From positions 62,001 through 126,000 of the forward strand of contig NZ_JBHLUA010000005.1 in NCBI RefSeq assembly GCF_042433895.1: a DNA stretch of 64,000 bases. The letters are read 5' to 3'. The translations under genes and the position numbers were made by a program. This document shows, one piece after another, positions 33,813 to 43,081 of this stretch. Positions within the stretch are counted from its first letter, which is position 1; each line of letters begins with the position of its first letter. Source of the DNA: Mesonia maritima. GTDB taxonomy: Bacteria > Bacteroidota > Bacteroidia > Flavobacteriales > Flavobacteriaceae. A model generated the notes under the pieces. That model saw only the letters and a list, made by a program, of their open reading frames with translations, was not told where the DNA came from and made no database searches.

Positions 33813-34442
33813 TTGCAAGAGATAGAAAAATATTTCCCCGATTTAACCGAAGCGCAACAACTTCAATTTAAAAAGTTAAAAGATTTATATAAAGATTGGA
33901 ATCTTAAAATTAATGTGGTTTCCAGAAAAGATATCGATGAAATTTACCTTCGTCACGTTCTTCATTCCTTGGGGATTGCAAAAGTTCAATCATTTAAACC
34001 GGGAAGTTCCATATTAGATGTTGGTACTGGAGGTGGATTCCCGGGAATTCCATTAGCAATTCTTTTTCCTGAAACTAATTTTCATTTAGTCGATAGTATC
34101 GGAAAAAAAATAAAAGTTGTAAATGAAGTTGCCGAAGGTCTTGAATTGCAAAATGTAAAAACGTCAAATTGTAGAGTTGAAGAAATCGATGAACAATACG
34201 ATTTTATTGTGAGCAGAGCAGTAGCACAAATGGAAACTTTTGTACGTTGGGTAAAAGGAAAAATAAAAAAGAAAAGCGAACACGAACTTAAAAACGGAAT
34301 TCTCTATTTAAAAGGTGGCGATCTTTCTGAAGAATTAGCAAAATACCAGACCGCAAAAATTTATGAATTATCAGATTATTTTGATGAAGAATTTTTCGAT
34401 ACAAAAAAAGTAGTTCACTTACCTATGAAATATAAAGGCTAA
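33813..34442 (+). CDS. rsmG: 16S rRNA (guanine-527 N7) methyltransferase
   Basis: SAM-dependent methylation of G527 in 16S rRNA, in the 530 loop. The 209 residues show the family features: DLYKDWNLKINVVSRKDIDEIYLRHVLHSL (about 29-58), motif I SILDVGTGGGFPGIPLAILFP (about 67-87), and IVSRAVAQME (near 132). The start is TTG at 33813 (LQEIEKYFPDLT matches the usual N-terminus). It is a single-gene unit with its own promoter box and a strong terminator beyond the stop. Confidence 0.95.
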   Translation: MQEIEKYFPDLTEAQQLQFKKLKDLYKDWNLKINVVSRKDIDEIYLRHVLHSLGIAKVQSFKPGSSILDVGTGGGFPGIPLAILFPETNFHLVDSIGKKIKVVNEVAEGLELQNVKTSNCRVEEIDEQYDFIVSRAVAQMETFVRWVKGKIKKKSEHELKNGILYLKGGDLSEELAKYQTAKIYELSDYFDEEFFDTKKVVHLPMKYKG

Positions 34443-34476
34443 AAAAAATCCTCGTAACATTACGAGGATTTTTTTA
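34441..34476. terminator. Bidirectional terminator between rsmG and pruA
   Basis: AATCCTCGTA / TACGAGGATT stem of ten bases, four-base loop, long A and T runs. It separates convergent genes. Confidence 0.9.
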
Positions 34477-34498
34477 TTCAACTAATTTTTCAACAAAA

Positions 34499-36127
34499 TT
34501 ACTCACCCATAAAAGGATATCTGTAATCGGTTGCCGGAACAAAAGTTTCTTTAATTAACCGTTGTGATACCCAACGTTGCAAGTTTAATTTAGAACCTGC
34601 TTTGTCGTTTGTTCCACTAGATCTTGCGCCACCAAAAGGTTGTCTTCCCACAACAGCTCCGGTAGGTTTATCATTAATGTAGAAGTTACCTGCAGAATTT
34701 TGCAATCTATCGGTAGCTTGTGCTGCCGCATAGCGATCTTGAGAAAATACAGCTCCTGTTAATGCAAATGGACTTGTATTATCTAGTATTTCTAAAGTTT
34801 CTTCCCATTTGTTATCATCATATACATAAATCGTAACTACAGGGCCAAATAATTCAGTTTCCATAGTAGTATAATGCGGATCTGTAGTTAAAATTACAGT
34901 AGGTTCTACAAAATAACCTTTCGATTTATCGTAGTTTCCTCCAATAATTACTTCCGCTTTTTTATCTTTTTTAGCCTGATCTATATACTTCGCCAATTTA
35001 TCGAACGAGCGTTCATGAATTACCGCGTTAATAAAATTGCTCATATCTTCAGGAGAACCCATTTTAAAGGAAGCAATATCTTCTTCAATTTGTTCTCTAA
35101 TCGTTGGCCAAAGACTTTTTGGTAGGTAAACTCTAGAAGCCGCACTACATTTTTGTCCTTGATATTCAAAAGCACCTCTAGAAATAGCTGTAGAAACTTG
35201 CTTAGGAATTGAAGTAGGATGCGCGATAATAAAATCTTTACCTCCGGTTTCTCCTACAATTCTTGGGTACGTTTTATAGGTATGAATATTGTTTCCAATT
35301 TTCGTCCAAATATTTTTAAAAACTTCAGTACTTCCTGTGTAGTGAATTCCTGCGAAATCCGGACTTTTTAATACCGTATCGGTAATCATTTCAGGATCGC
35401 CCATTACCATATTAATAACTCCTGAAGGAACGCCAGCTTCTTGAAAAACATCCATTAAAATTTTAGCTGAAAATACCTGACTGTCACTTGGTTTCCAAAT
35501 AGCAACATTTCCCATTAAAGCAGGAGCAGAAGGTAAATTCCCTGCAATTGCAGTAAAGTTAAATGGCGTAACGGCGTAAACAAAACCTTCAAGTGGTCTA
35601 TGCTCTACACGGTTCCACGCGCTTTCGTCAGACTCTGGCTGATCGTCATAAATTTCAGACATATATTCTACATTGAAACGTAGAAAATCTGCAATTTCAC
35701 AAGCCGAATCAATTTCAGCTTGATAAATATTTTTAGATTGACCTATCATGGTCGCCGCATTTAATTTGTAACGGTAAGGTCCAGAAATTAAATCAGCTGC
35801 TTTTAAGAAAACAGCTGCGCGTTGTTCCCATTCTAATTTAGCCCATTTCTTGCGAGCTTCTAAAGCTTCAGAAATTGCTTTTTCAATGTGTTTTTTTTCA
35901 GCTAAATGATAAACGCCTAAATCATGTTGATGATCGTGTGGCGGATGCATGGTCGCTGTTTTTTTAGTTCTAATTTCCTCGGAACCTATATATAAAGGAA
36001 CATCTACTTTTGTGTTATACAAATCTTTATATGTCAATAAAACTTCTTCTCTTTCCGGGGTTCCGGGCGCGTAACTTTTTACTGGTTCGTTAACCGCCGG
36101 CGGAACGTGAAAAAATCCTTTCCCCAT
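34499..36127 (-). CDS. pruA: L-glutamate gamma-semialdehyde dehydrogenase (1-pyrroline-5-carboxylate dehydrogenase)
   Basis: Catabolic step of proline use: NAD-dependent oxidation of glutamate-5-semialdehyde to glutamate. The 542-residue protein is a stand-alone class 4A19-type aldehyde dehydrogenase: ATMHPPHDHQHDLGVYH (near 57), PFNFTAIAGNLPSAPALMGN (about 187-206), GETGGKDFIIAHP (near 290), the catalytic Cys in YQGQKCSAASRVY (near 323), and GRQPFGGARSSGTNDKAG (near 495). It opposes the proCBA biosynthetic genes elsewhere in the window. No putA proline dehydrogenase is next to it. Confidence 0.96.
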   Translation of the reverse strand: MGKGFFHVPPAVNEPVKSYAPGTPEREEVLLTYKDLYNTKVDVPLYIGSEEIRTKKTATMHPPHDHQHDLGVYHLAEKKHIEKAISEALEARKKWAKLEWEQRAAVFLKAADLISGPYRYKLNAATMIGQSKNIYQAEIDSACEIADFLRFNVEYMSEIYDDQPESDESAWNRVEHRPLEGFVYAVTPFNFTAIAGNLPSAPALMGNVAIWKPSDSQVFSAKILMDVFQEAGVPSGVINMVMGDPEMITDTVLKSPDFAGIHYTGSTEVFKNIWTKIGNNIHTYKTYPRIVGETGGKDFIIAHPTSIPKQVSTAISRGAFEYQGQKCSAASRVYLPKSLWPTIREQIEEDIASFKMGSPEDMSNFINAVIHERSFDKLAKYIDQAKKDKKAEVIIGGNYDKSKGYFVEPTVILTTDPHYTTMETELFGPVVTIYVYDDNKWEETLEILDNTSPFALTGAVFSQDRYAAAQATDRLQNSAGNFYINDKPTGAVVGRQPFGGARSSGTNDKAGSKLNLQRWVSQRLIKETFVPATDYRYPFMGE

Positions 36128-36267
36128 AATTTTATAATATTTTAACGTTTTTAATTTATTTTCCGTAAAGATAGAGAAAATTAACCAACTGCACTTTCGT
36201 ATTTGACTAAGGTTTTATTAAATTGTGTGAAGTTAAATATAATACGGAAAATCTTAGCAAATACAAT

Positions 36268-36984
36268 ATGTGTACAATTACGTTTATTCCACTTTTAAAA
36301 GAAGAAAAAGGCTTTGTGGTTACTTCTAATCGAGACGAATCTGCCAACCGAAAAACGCTTCCGCCAAAAGTTGTAGAAGAAAAGGGTGTAAAGTTGCTTT
36401 ACCCAAAAGATGAGGTGGCCGGAGGAACTTGGATAGGCGCAAGTGGAAAAAAACGATTAATCTGTTTAATGAATGGAGCTTTTAAACCGCATCAACGAAA
36501 AGAGTCTTACACGACAAGTCGAGGTGTGGTAGTAAAAGAATTTCTCTTAGCCGATGATGTTTTAAATAAATCTGAAAGCTATAATTTTGAAGGAATTGAG
36601 CCTTTTACCATGATTATGATTGTGTGGAAAGCCGGACTTGAGGTTTATGAATTAATTTGGGATGAAACGAAAGTTTATTTTAATAAGTTGGAAAATGAAC
36701 CCCATATTTGGTCTGCTTCGATGACGTATGATGAAGAAATGAAAAAGGCTAGAGAGGAATGGTTTAAAGATTTCTTAGAAGAAAAAAGCACTGAAGTGGA
36801 AGATCCCGATGTAATGTGGGATTTTCATCAAAATACGAAAAAGGAAGATAAAAATTTAGGCTTAATTATCGATCGCGGTTTGTTAAAAACAACTAGTATT
36901 ACCCAACTTATATATTCAGAAAATCGCGTAGAAATGCGTTATAGAGATTTACTTAAAAATAAAGATTATAAAGAATATTTTTAA
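36268..36984 (+). CDS. NRDE/TANGO2 family protein
   Basis: Member of the NRDE (TANGO2) family, recently linked in other organisms to heme handling, but with no agreed biochemical role. I start it at the ATG at 36268 (238 residues) so that the protein begins MCTITF with Cys2, the family pattern; an in-frame TTG at 36223 adds 15 residues unlike the family. The NRDE motif is in VVTSNRDESANR (about 20-31), followed by GGTWIGASGKKRLICLMNGAF (near 52). It is convergent with apaG (four bases apart). Confidence 0.85.
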   Translation: MCTITFIPLLKEEKGFVVTSNRDESANRKTLPPKVVEEKGVKLLYPKDEVAGGTWIGASGKKRLICLMNGAFKPHQRKESYTTSRGVVVKEFLLADDVLNKSESYNFEGIEPFTMIMIVWKAGLEVYELIWDETKVYFNKLENEPHIWSASMTYDEEMKKAREEWFKDFLEEKSTEVEDPDVMWDFHQNTKKEDKNLGLIIDRGLLKTTSITQLIYSENRVEMRYRDLLKNKDYKEYF

Positions 36985-36988
36985 TAAA

Positions 36989-37375
36989 TTAATTCAACGC
37001 GAAAGGAGCGCTTAATTTAAAACTCGGTATAGCCACACGAAATTTTCGAGTGGAAGTAAAATTAATCATACTATAATGACCGCTCATGGCACCAAATGGT
37101 GAAGTTAACAAACAGCCACTACTATAGGTATGTGATTCACCGGGTTTTAAAACTGGTTTTTTCCCGATAACGCCTTCGCCTTTTACAATTTCATCCTTGC
37201 TAAGCGCGTCTTTAATTTTCCAGAAACGAGAATTTAACTGCACGGAATCATTGCTTTGGTTTTCTATAGTAATATGGTAACCAAAGGCAAAATGAATTTT
37301 GTAGTTTTTCAAGAACGTCCCTTGAAAACTAGTTTTAACTGAAATTTTTATGCCTCTTGTAACCTGTTGAATCAT
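36989..37375 (-). CDS. apaG: ApaG domain protein
   Basis: Fibronectin-III-like fold of 128 residues. The ApaG signature GEGVIGKKPVLKPGESHTYSSGCLL (about 62-86), including a GxGxxG-like segment, is clear, as is MSGHYSMIN near residue 98. In E. coli the gene is linked to Co2+ tolerance, although the mechanism is unknown. It lies last in a DUF5103-DUF3667-apaG minus-strand run with gaps of only six and three bases, so the three are probably one operon. Confidence 0.93.
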   Translation of the reverse strand: MIQQVTRGIKISVKTSFQGTFLKNYKIHFAFGYHITIENQSNDSVQLNSRFWKIKDALSKDEIVKGEGVIGKKPVLKPGESHTYSSGCLLTSPFGAMSGHYSMINFTSTRKFRVAIPSFKLSAPFALN

Positions 37376-37378
37376 ATA

Positions 37379-38374
37379 TTAATAAATCACTAATGAAAAT
37401 ATTACTTCCAATATGGTCGTAATAAAAGCTAAGATAATAAATATAACATTCAAAAACACGAATTTAAGTATTGTTTTCCACCTTTTCTGTTTGTAGAAAT
37501 TTCTTAACGCCTTGTAAAGGTAAAAAAGGAACAATAAAATTACCACACTTCTAATAAAAGCTGTACTAAATAGCGATGTTAAAATCAACCCAAACGTCAT
37601 CATAAAGAAAAGCATTGTTTGGGTGTGAAACGAGAATACTAAATGTTCCATATAGGTGAAATTTAGCCTTCCATAAGTTAGCCAAAGAACCAACGTAAAA
37701 ACAGGAATGAAAAAGAAAATCACAAAAGGTAATTTGCCCATTACGTAATTAATAAAGGCTGTAGGGTTTTCTGTAATTTCTTCAATAACCAATACGCGTT
37801 TATAGAGCCATTGATTGTAAAAATTATTTTCGTGTTTTAAATCTTTTAACGCTTCGTGTACGAATGTTTCGGGGTGTTTTTTCGAGTAGGAATTATATAT
37901 TTCTATTTTTTCTAAACTACGTTTGAAAAAGTCTAAATGGGTTATTTCACTTTCAGGTTTTAAGTCGGTAGAATCAACTTCAGTAATAGTGTTTTCTTCT
38001 TTATCTCGTTGAAATTGTACAGGCGATAAATTTTCTGTTGAAAATTGATTTACAAGTCCGTAGAGAATAAAAAATATAATAGAAACACTTAAATAAAATC
38101 GAAATGGGTTTGCGTAACGAGCACGTTTTCCTTGAATATATTCTGTTGAAATTCTTCCAGGTCTAAAAATTAAAACATTTAACGTTCGATAAAGTCGAGA
38201 ATCGTAAGCGAAAATGCTTCCGAAGAATTCATAAAAAAAGTCGTTGAAAGAAAGTTTCTTGGTAGAATTTAATTGACCGCAATTTGGGCAATACCGATCG
38301 CTGAGGTCTAAGTTAGTTTCACAATTCAGGCAAACTTTTCCTCTAAATTTCCGATCATATCTATCGCGTTTCAT
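37379..38374 (-). CDS. DUF3667 membrane protein with N-terminal zinc ribbon
   Basis: Membrane protein of 331 residues of unknown function, widespread in Bacteroidota. The N-terminus has a zinc-ribbon (Cys15, Cys18, Cys29, Cys32: CLNC and CPNC), then the family core SFNDFFYEFFGSIFAYDSRLYRTL and RPGRISTEYIQGKRARYANPFRFYLSVSI (about 42-100). A soluble insert (about 115-200) leads to four further hydrophobic helices (about 210-330). It sits between the T9SS plug-protein gene and apaG with single-digit spacing. Confidence 0.85.
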   Translation of the reverse strand: MKRDRYDRKFRGKVCLNCETNLDLSDRYCPNCGQLNSTKKLSFNDFFYEFFGSIFAYDSRLYRTLNVLIFRPGRISTEYIQGKRARYANPFRFYLSVSIIFFILYGLVNQFSTENLSPVQFQRDKEENTITEVDSTDLKPESEITHLDFFKRSLEKIEIYNSYSKKHPETFVHEALKDLKHENNFYNQWLYKRVLVIEEITENPTAFINYVMGKLPFVIFFFIPVFTLVLWLTYGRLNFTYMEHLVFSFHTQTMLFFMMTFGLILTSLFSTAFIRSVVILLFLFYLYKALRNFYKQKRWKTILKFVFLNVIFIILAFITTILEVIFSLVIY

Positions 38375-38380
38375 CTAAAT

Positions 38381-39628
38381 TTAATTAGAAATATTTCGGC
38401 TATTAGCGCTTCCAACACCAATTATTCTATCGTATCTACCACCAATGTCGCGGTAATAAACCAATACGGTATATTGGTTTTCGGTTTCGTCGAAATTTCC
38501 GCTTATAAAACCTTCGTCAATTGTACCGTCTTTTTGAAGTAATACATATTTATAATTGTAAAACCCTTGTTTAAATAAACGCTTCGTTTCGTAAATTTCT
38601 TTTTTTGAATTATACGTTAGTTTGGTAGATTCATCTAAAGTGAAATTATTAAAATTCCCGTAAATGTGAAGTTCGCCGCCGTTTAAGTCTTGAAAATTTT
38701 GAAGTCCAAAATGAACCCACGTATATTCAGCTTCAATATCAGGATCTTCTCCTTGCAGCGTTCGCACTACAAAATGTCCGTTAATATCAGGATTATAGGT
38801 GTAAGGTTCAAAAGCACGAACGCCATCGGTATATAAATAGGTGTTGTAAATATCGATTAATTGAATACTTCTAATATTCATTGTCGCAGAACGAACATCT
38901 TTATTGTCGAAATTTAAATATTCATTTCCGCCCCAAAATGCTGCAGGTTGGTCGTATCTGTAAATAAACTCGTTGCCCAACGAATATTGCGGTTTTAAAT
39001 CGTAAATAGAATTCGAAAGGTTGTTATTCTTAATCAATAAAGTTTTTAAATTTTTATCGGGATTTCTAAACACCAAATTATCGGTGCCATCTACTGAAAA
39101 ATTAATAACCTGTTTGGTGTCAATAAATTTTAAGTCGCGAGATCGTTTTACTTGTGCTCTTACAATTGCAATATCTTCATAAACCATAAATTTGCGCGAG
39201 AAAACCAATTCGTCATTTTCATTAAAGATGCGCAACATATAATTTCCGCTAACTTTTAAACCGCGTGTATTTCTATTCGGAATAGTTAATCGGTAATGCG
39301 AATAAATTTGAAGCGTGTTAAACGAGTTCTGATAATTTAAAATTCGAAGATCATCAAAACCATCCATATATTCATTTTTCGATAAATTCGAAGGAGTCCA
39401 GTCAAAATTATAATGCTCAATTGTGTAATAATAATCGGCTTCATCGCCCACTAAATCGTCAAATTCGATTGTAATTGGAGAACCTAATTGAATAATTGGC
39501 GTTCCGCTAAATTCAGATTCGCCTTGAAATTCAATCGTTCTAATGTATTCCGGTGGAGTAGTTTCGTAGACTTGTGCTTCAAGATTAGAAAAGCACGCAA
39601 GTAAAAAAAGAGCTAAAAAATATCGCAT
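38381..39628 (-). CDS. Type IX secretion system plug protein (DUF5103)
   Basis: Secreted 415-residue protein of the DUF5103 family. Structural work on the flavobacterial SprA translocon names this family the plug protein, which closes the channel when no substrate passes. The signal peptide ends near residue 18 (CFSNLEAQ). The N-terminal part contains the PIIQLGSPITIEFDDLVGDEADYYYTIEHYNFDWTPS stretch (about 42-78), and the C-terminal part a starch-binding-like fold (GNFNNFTLDESTKL, about 328-341). First gene of a three-gene run with DUF3667 and apaG genes. Confidence 0.87.
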   Translation of the reverse strand: MRYFLALFLLACFSNLEAQVYETTPPEYIRTIEFQGESEFSGTPIIQLGSPITIEFDDLVGDEADYYYTIEHYNFDWTPSNLSKNEYMDGFDDLRILNYQNSFNTLQIYSHYRLTIPNRNTRGLKVSGNYMLRIFNENDELVFSRKFMVYEDIAIVRAQVKRSRDLKFIDTKQVINFSVDGTDNLVFRNPDKNLKTLLIKNNNLSNSIYDLKPQYSLGNEFIYRYDQPAAFWGGNEYLNFDNKDVRSATMNIRSIQLIDIYNTYLYTDGVRAFEPYTYNPDINGHFVVRTLQGEDPDIEAEYTWVHFGLQNFQDLNGGELHIYGNFNNFTLDESTKLTYNSKKEIYETKRLFKQGFYNYKYVLLQKDGTIDEGFISGNFDETENQYTVLVYYRDIGGRYDRIIGVGSANSRNISN

Positions 39629-39774
39629 AAGTTCACTAAAAAATTCGGGTTAAATATACACAAAATCTCTAGTTAAAATCACTTTCATTTTAGTTGAATA
39701 GAAGAAGTTTATTTAGAATTAATATAAATAAATAACTTCGATTTGAGTTCGCTAAAACATGATGATTTAATTAC

Positions 39775-39782
39775 TAAATTTG
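39775..39782 (+). promoter_or_regulatory. Promoter -7 box of the nqr operon
   Basis: TAAATTTG, a full TAnnTTTG match, 30 bases before the nqrA ATG at 39813. The -33 region is weak. It lies over the upstream TTG, which supports the downstream start. Confidence 0.5.
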
Positions 39783-39812
39783 CAACCGCGAATATTAACT
39801 GATAATAATATT

Positions 39813-41162
39813 ATGTCAAAAGACATTAAAGTTAAAAAAGGTCTTGATTTGCGACTCAAGGGTGAAGCAGAGCAAGTACTTGTTGAAGCTCCTCGATCTA
39901 AGACCTTTGCGATAAAACCTCCAGATTTTCACTCGGTGGTACCTAAAATGCTTATTAAAAAAGAAGGTACTAAAATTCTTGCCGGTGAAGAAATTTTCTA
40001 TTCAAAATACAACGAAGATGTTCGTTTTACCGCTCCGGTAAGTGGAACGCTTAAAGAAATTGTTCGTGGTGATAAGCGAAGAATTCTAGAAGTTGTTATT
40101 GAAGCAGATCCAGAAAACAACTATAAAGACTACGGGAAAATGAACGCTTCTTCGGCAAGTAATGAAGAAGTGAAAAAACGTGTTTTTGAAAGTGGTTGTG
40201 GAGCATTTTTAAAGCAAAGACCTTACGATATCGTTGCAGATCCTGAAGATGAGCCGAAAGCAATTTATATTTCAGCTTTTAATTCTGCTCCATTAGCGGC
40301 AGATTTAGAATTTATTCTGAAAGATAAAAAAGACGCTTTTCAAGAAGGAATCAATGCTTTAAAAAAATTAACCTCTGGAAAAGTCTATTTAGCCGTAAAG
40401 AAAGGTTCTTCATCTTTTTTGAAAGATATTCAGGGAGTTGAATTATTAAGCGTTTCTGGACCGCATCCTGCAGGAAATGTAGGGGTTCATATTCAAGAAA
40501 CCGAGCCTATTAATATGGGTGATCGTGTTTGGACACTGGGAGCGGAAGATGTTTCAATTATCGGGAATGTTTTTCTAACAGGTCAATATCGAGCAGAACG
40601 CACAATCGCTGTTGCCGGAAGCGCTGCAAAAGATAGAAAATATTACAAAACCTTTATCGGTGCCAATATTTCTGATTTAATCGGAACGGTAAACGATGAA
40701 GAAACACGTATTATTTCGGGAGATGTATTAACCGGGTTGCAACTTTCAAACAACCAATACGTAAGTTTTTACGATAATACATTAACCTTAATTCCTGAAG
40801 GAAATAATTACAGAATGTTTGGTTGGTTGCCTTTTACGTATAACGGAATTCCATCGATGTCTCGAACGTCGCTTTCGTGGATGTTCCCAAACAAAAAATA
40901 CGAGGTTAATACCAATTTAAACGGAGAAGAAAGAGCATTAGTGGTAACCGGTGAAATGGAAGAAGTAATGCCTTTAAATATTTATCCGATGCAACTTTTG
41001 AAAGCTTGTATGACCGGAAACATCGAGAAAATGGAAAATCTAGGGATATATGAAGTTATTCCAGAAGATTTTGCATTAGTAGATTATGTGAATACCTCAA
41101 AAATCGAAGCGCAAGAAATTATTCGCTTAGGTTTAGATTTAATGATTACTGAAGTAGGATAA
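39813..41162 (+). CDS. nqrA: Na+-translocating NADH:quinone oxidoreductase subunit A
   Basis: Peripheral cytosolic subunit of the Na+-NQR complex. From the ATG at 39813 the protein has 449 residues and begins MSKDIKVKKGLDLRLKG, the usual N-terminus; an in-frame TTG at 39780 is not used. Signatures are FHSVVPKMLIKKEGTKILAGE (about 45-65), VSGTLKEIVRGDKRRILEVVI (near 79), GPHPAGNVGVHI (near 220), and FGWLPFTYNGIPSMSRTSLSW. First gene of the nqrABCDEF operon; nqrB follows 17 bases on. Confidence 0.96.
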   Translation: MSKDIKVKKGLDLRLKGEAEQVLVEAPRSKTFAIKPPDFHSVVPKMLIKKEGTKILAGEEIFYSKYNEDVRFTAPVSGTLKEIVRGDKRRILEVVIEADPENNYKDYGKMNASSASNEEVKKRVFESGCGAFLKQRPYDIVADPEDEPKAIYISAFNSAPLAADLEFILKDKKDAFQEGINALKKLTSGKVYLAVKKGSSSFLKDIQGVELLSVSGPHPAGNVGVHIQETEPINMGDRVWTLGAEDVSIIGNVFLTGQYRAERTIAVAGSAAKDRKYYKTFIGANISDLIGTVNDEETRIISGDVLTGLQLSNNQYVSFYDNTLTLIPEGNNYRMFGWLPFTYNGIPSMSRTSLSWMFPNKKYEVNTNLNGEERALVVTGEMEEVMPLNIYPMQLLKACMTGNIEKMENLGIYEVIPEDFALVDYVNTSKIEAQEIIRLGLDLMITEVG

Positions 41163-41179
41163 AAGGATCATCATATATT

Positions 41180-42349
41180 ATGAAGTGGATACGCCAACGG
41201 CTCGATAGAATAAAAGAGCCATTTTCCAAAGGAAAAAAATACGAAAAATTCGCTCCCGCAATCAATGCGTTAGATACTTTTTTATTTGTGCCAAATCATA
41301 CCACAAAAAAAGGAGCACACGTTAGAGATGCGGTAGATTTAAAAAGGGTAATGATTACTGTGGTAATCGCATTAATTCCGGCTCTTATCTTCGGAATGTG
41401 GAACACGGGTTACCAATATTTACATCAAATTCAAGATCAAGTTGGTTTTTGGGAAGCAATTGGTCACGGTGCTATGAAAATAGTTCCGATGATTGCAGTT
41501 TCTTACGGAGTTGGTTTGGGAATTGAATTTGCCTTTGCGGTTTTTAGAGGTCACGAAGTAAACGAAGGTTATTTAGTAACCGGTTTACTAATTCCTATGA
41601 TTATGCCAGTCGACATTCCTTTATGGATGGTTGCAGTTTCTGTAGTTTTTGCCGTTTTAATCGGGAAAGAAGCTTTTGGAGGGACAGGAATGAACATTTT
41701 AAACCCTGCATTAACAGCAAGAGCTTTTGCATTTTTTGCATATCCTACCTATATGTCTGGAAACTCAGTTTGGGTAAGTAACGCTTATGAATTAGATGCG
41801 GTTTCCGGAGAAACGATTTTAGGGAAATTAGCTGCTGGTAACGATGTTCCTTATTCTTCAATGGATATGTTTTCAGGTTTAATACCGGGTTCAATTGCAG
41901 AAACCTCTACGATTTGTATTTTGGCTGGAGCATTATTACTAATTCTAACTAAAGTAGGAAGTTGGAGAATTATCGTAAGCGGTTTTATTGGAGCAGCTTG
42001 TATGGCCTTTATATTTAATTTATTAGGAGGTTCATTTCCAGATAACGATTTAATGAATTTCCCTTGGTACAATCACTTAATTATTGGTGGTTTAGCCTTC
42101 GGAATTGTATTTATGGCAACCGATCCTGTTTCCGCAGCGCAAACGTTTAAAGGAAAGTGGATTTACGGATTTTTGATAGGGTTTTTTGCAGTTATGATTA
42201 GAATTTTTAATCCTGCCTATCCTGAAGGAATTATGTTAGCAATCTTATTAATGAATGTTTTTTCTCCAACAATCGATCATTATGTAATTCAAGCTAACAT
42301 TAATAAGCGTAAGAAAAGAGTTAAAGCACAAGTAAAAACAGCTATATAA
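41180..42349 (+). CDS. nqrB: Na+-NQR subunit B
   Basis: Multi-spanning membrane subunit of 389 residues that forms part of the sodium path. About ten membrane helices follow a cytosolic N-terminus with FVPNHTTKKGAHVRDAVDLKR. Family motifs: GHEVNEGYLVTGLLIPMIMPVDIPLWM (near 125) and GKEAFGGTGMNILNPALTARAF (near 160). FMN is attached covalently to a Thr in a D-x-x-SGAT-type site; here the matching place reads DAVSGETIL (near 210), so Glu replaces the usual Ala. It overlaps nqrC by one base (TAATG). Confidence 0.95.
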   Translation: MKWIRQRLDRIKEPFSKGKKYEKFAPAINALDTFLFVPNHTTKKGAHVRDAVDLKRVMITVVIALIPALIFGMWNTGYQYLHQIQDQVGFWEAIGHGAMKIVPMIAVSYGVGLGIEFAFAVFRGHEVNEGYLVTGLLIPMIMPVDIPLWMVAVSVVFAVLIGKEAFGGTGMNILNPALTARAFAFFAYPTYMSGNSVWVSNAYELDAVSGETILGKLAAGNDVPYSSMDMFSGLIPGSIAETSTICILAGALLLILTKVGSWRIIVSGFIGAACMAFIFNLLGGSFPDNDLMNFPWYNHLIIGGLAFGIVFMATDPVSAAQTFKGKWIYGFLIGFFAVMIRIFNPAYPEGIMLAILLMNVFSPTIDHYVIQANINKRKKRVKAQVKTAI

Positions 42350-43074
42350 TGAATAGAAATAGTAACGCATACACATTCATTTTTGCTATTGTAATGGTTT
42401 TGGTAGTGGCATCAGTATTAGCTTTTACCGCTACATCTTTACAACCTATACAGAATGAAAATGTTCGTCAAGAAAAGATGCAGAATATCTTACGAACAGT
42501 AGGTGTAGAAGTAGAACGTGCAGAAGCGAAAGAAAATTTTGACAAGTACATAAAGCAAGAAATCGCTTTAAGAGCAGATGGAACTGCAGATGAAAGTGTA
42601 GACGCTTTTAAAGTGGATTTAGCGAAAGAATTAAAGCGACCTGTAGATAAGCAAATTTACCCTTTATATGTAGCCGAAGTTGAAGGTGAAAAATACTATA
42701 TTATTCCTTTAAGAGGAAGTGGTCTTTGGGATGCGATTTGGGGATATATATCTTTAAAAGATGATGTGAATACCGTAAAAGGTGTAGTTTTTGATCATAA
42801 AGGAGAAACTACCGGTTTAGGTGGAGAGATTACAAAAGCGTGGTTTCAGCAACGTTTTGAAGATGAAAAAATCTTTGATAGTGCAGGGAATTTAGTTGGC
42901 GTTTCTGTAGTAAAAGGTTACGGTGGTGGTAACGATAAAGATGATAATGCTGTAGATGCAATTTCAGGCGCTACTATTACAGGTGACGGGGTAACAAATA
43001 TGATTTCAGAACGATTGAAACATTATTTACCTTATTTTGAAGAACAAACTGATATGAAAGTAGCAGTAAAATAA
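42349..43074 (+). CDS. nqrC: Na+-NQR subunit C
   Basis: Membrane-anchored subunit carrying a covalent FMN on the periplasmic side. One N-terminal helix (about 8-29) is followed by the FMN-binding domain (about 130-235). The flavinylation motif is DAISGATITGDG (about 204-215), a full match to the ApbE target D-x-x-SGAT; the FMN-bearing Thr lies near residue 210. Length 241 residues is slightly below the Vibrio protein. It overlaps nqrB by one base. Confidence 0.96.
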   Translation: MNRNSNAYTFIFAIVMVLVVASVLAFTATSLQPIQNENVRQEKMQNILRTVGVEVERAEAKENFDKYIKQEIALRADGTADESVDAFKVDLAKELKRPVDKQIYPLYVAEVEGEKYYIIPLRGSGLWDAIWGYISLKDDVNTVKGVVFDHKGETTGLGGEITKAWFQQRFEDEKIFDSAGNLVGVSVVKGYGGGNDKDDNAVDAISGATITGDGVTNMISERLKHYLPYFEEQTDMKVAVK

Positions 43075-43081
43075 AATTTTT

